A stretch of 64,000 nucleotides of DNA from Cardiocondyla obscurior (lineage: Eukaryota; Arthropoda; Insecta; Hymenoptera; Formicidae). Below, piece after piece: positions 63,940-64,000 of this stretch. Numbering within the stretch: the stretch's first letter is position 1; every line of letters begins with the position of its first letter. The notes beneath the pieces are model-generated. The model was given only the letters and a program-made list of their open reading frames with translations. It was not told the origin of the DNA and searched no databases. Both the position numbers and the translations under genes were made by a program. The stretch spans positions 434,001 through 498,000 of the forward strand of contig NC_091886.1 of NCBI RefSeq assembly GCF_019399895.1. The letters run 5' to 3'.

Positions 63940-64000
63940 CAGCATGCGACATTACCCGGATAATAAAACTTCAAGCTTCATCACGGAATTACCGCAAACT
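63899..64000 (+). CDS. Polinton capsid-like protein, N-terminus only (cut by window end)
   Basis: ATG at 63899 in another frame, overlapping the integrase 3' end by 41 bp. It reads MREDQFHVVLPSNSSM then YPDNKTSSFITELPQT. The pattern 'VxLPSNxS ... YPDNxxSxFxxxLPxx' is the usual start of the Polinton minor (penton-like) capsid protein, whose next segment normally reads as a W-x-VGL motif outside this window. Partial, so confidence is moderate. Confidence 0.55.
   Translation, partial: MREDQFHVVLPSNSSMRHYPDNKTSSFITELPQT

Larger units (their letters stand above)
16900..64000. mobile_element. Polinton/Maverick (adintovirus-like) element, heavily invaded, runs past the window
   Basis: Landmarks of a self-synthesising DNA transposon occur in compatible order: protein-primed family B polymerase at the left (minus strand) and, at the right (plus strand), a packaging ATPase, a small basic protein, a conserved 337-aa protein, a retrovirus-like integrase with chromodomain, and a capsid-like N-terminus. 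The left edge must be below 17001 but its inverted repeat could not be located; the right edge is outside. Subtracting the five later insertions (about 33.8 kb) leaves roughly 13.3 kb of Polinton sequence here, in line with the 15-20 kb of the family. Polymerase, ATPase and integrase all carry stops or frameshifts, so the copy is dead. Confidence 0.8.

Noticed and set aside
1..64000. tRNA or rRNA genes
   Set aside because: No cloverleaf or rRNA core was recognised by eye; a tRNAscan or Infernal run would settle it.

Overview
The window looks like a transposon-rich stretch of an insect chromosome. A hymenopteran, probably an ant, fits best, because of the odorant-receptor exons, the DUF4806 gene beside a CACTA-like transposase, and the dense BEL, Ty3/gypsy and Tc1/mariner content. 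That taxonomic call is inference from family flavour and was not tested by a search. Everything here was read by eye.

Left part (1-16.9 kb). A multi-exon DUF4806 gene lies just downstream of a CACTA/Transposase_21-like gene, both on the minus strand. Next come a LINE reverse-transcriptase relic, an unidentified minus-strand reading frame with an in-frame 33-bp minisatellite, AT-rich DNA with diverged tandem duplications, and a small three-exon gene with one stop just before its first intron. GC-rich tandem repeats, a GC-rich LTR-like island, a decayed BEL gag and the last four exons of an odorant receptor follow.

Right part (about 17 kb to the end). I read this as one old Polinton/Maverick (adintovirus-like) element. 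Its protein-primed DNA polymerase is on the minus strand from 38892 down to 17001. Its other genes are on the plus strand from 56944 on: a 284-aa unknown, two small spliced genes, a packaging ATPase, a small basic protein, an acidic/basic protein, an integrase with a chromodomain, and the first residues of a capsid-like protein cut by the window edge. Only about 13 kb is Polinton; the other ~34 kb was inserted later.

The insertions, left to right, are as follows. (1) A 741-bp MITE-like element lies in the polymerase gene. (2) A plus-strand errantivirus-like gypsy element with env spans 21430-30095 (4-bp duplication GATT). (3) A minus-strand BEL element with identical-looking 815-bp LTRs spans 30928-38517 (duplication CCTGC). 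(4) A minus-strand gypsy element with 178-bp LTRs spans 39238-52603 (duplication ATAA). Its integrase is split by a second BEL element at 39903-48227 (duplication ACTGT), whose left LTR is in turn split by a Tc1-like transposon at 39999-41625 (TA). (5) A 3.4-kb palindromic DD41D mariner-like element spans 52624-56017.

Most interesting signals: a polymerase gene with four phase-1 introns that can be followed across two retroelements; a lone UGA-CUA between gag and pol of a young BEL; an array of eight covarying mini-hairpins in its LTR; and a transposon whose two 1.4-kb arms each carry exons 2-3 while the spacer carries exon 1. Polinton and retroelement genes are described with their breaks; none is reconstructed.
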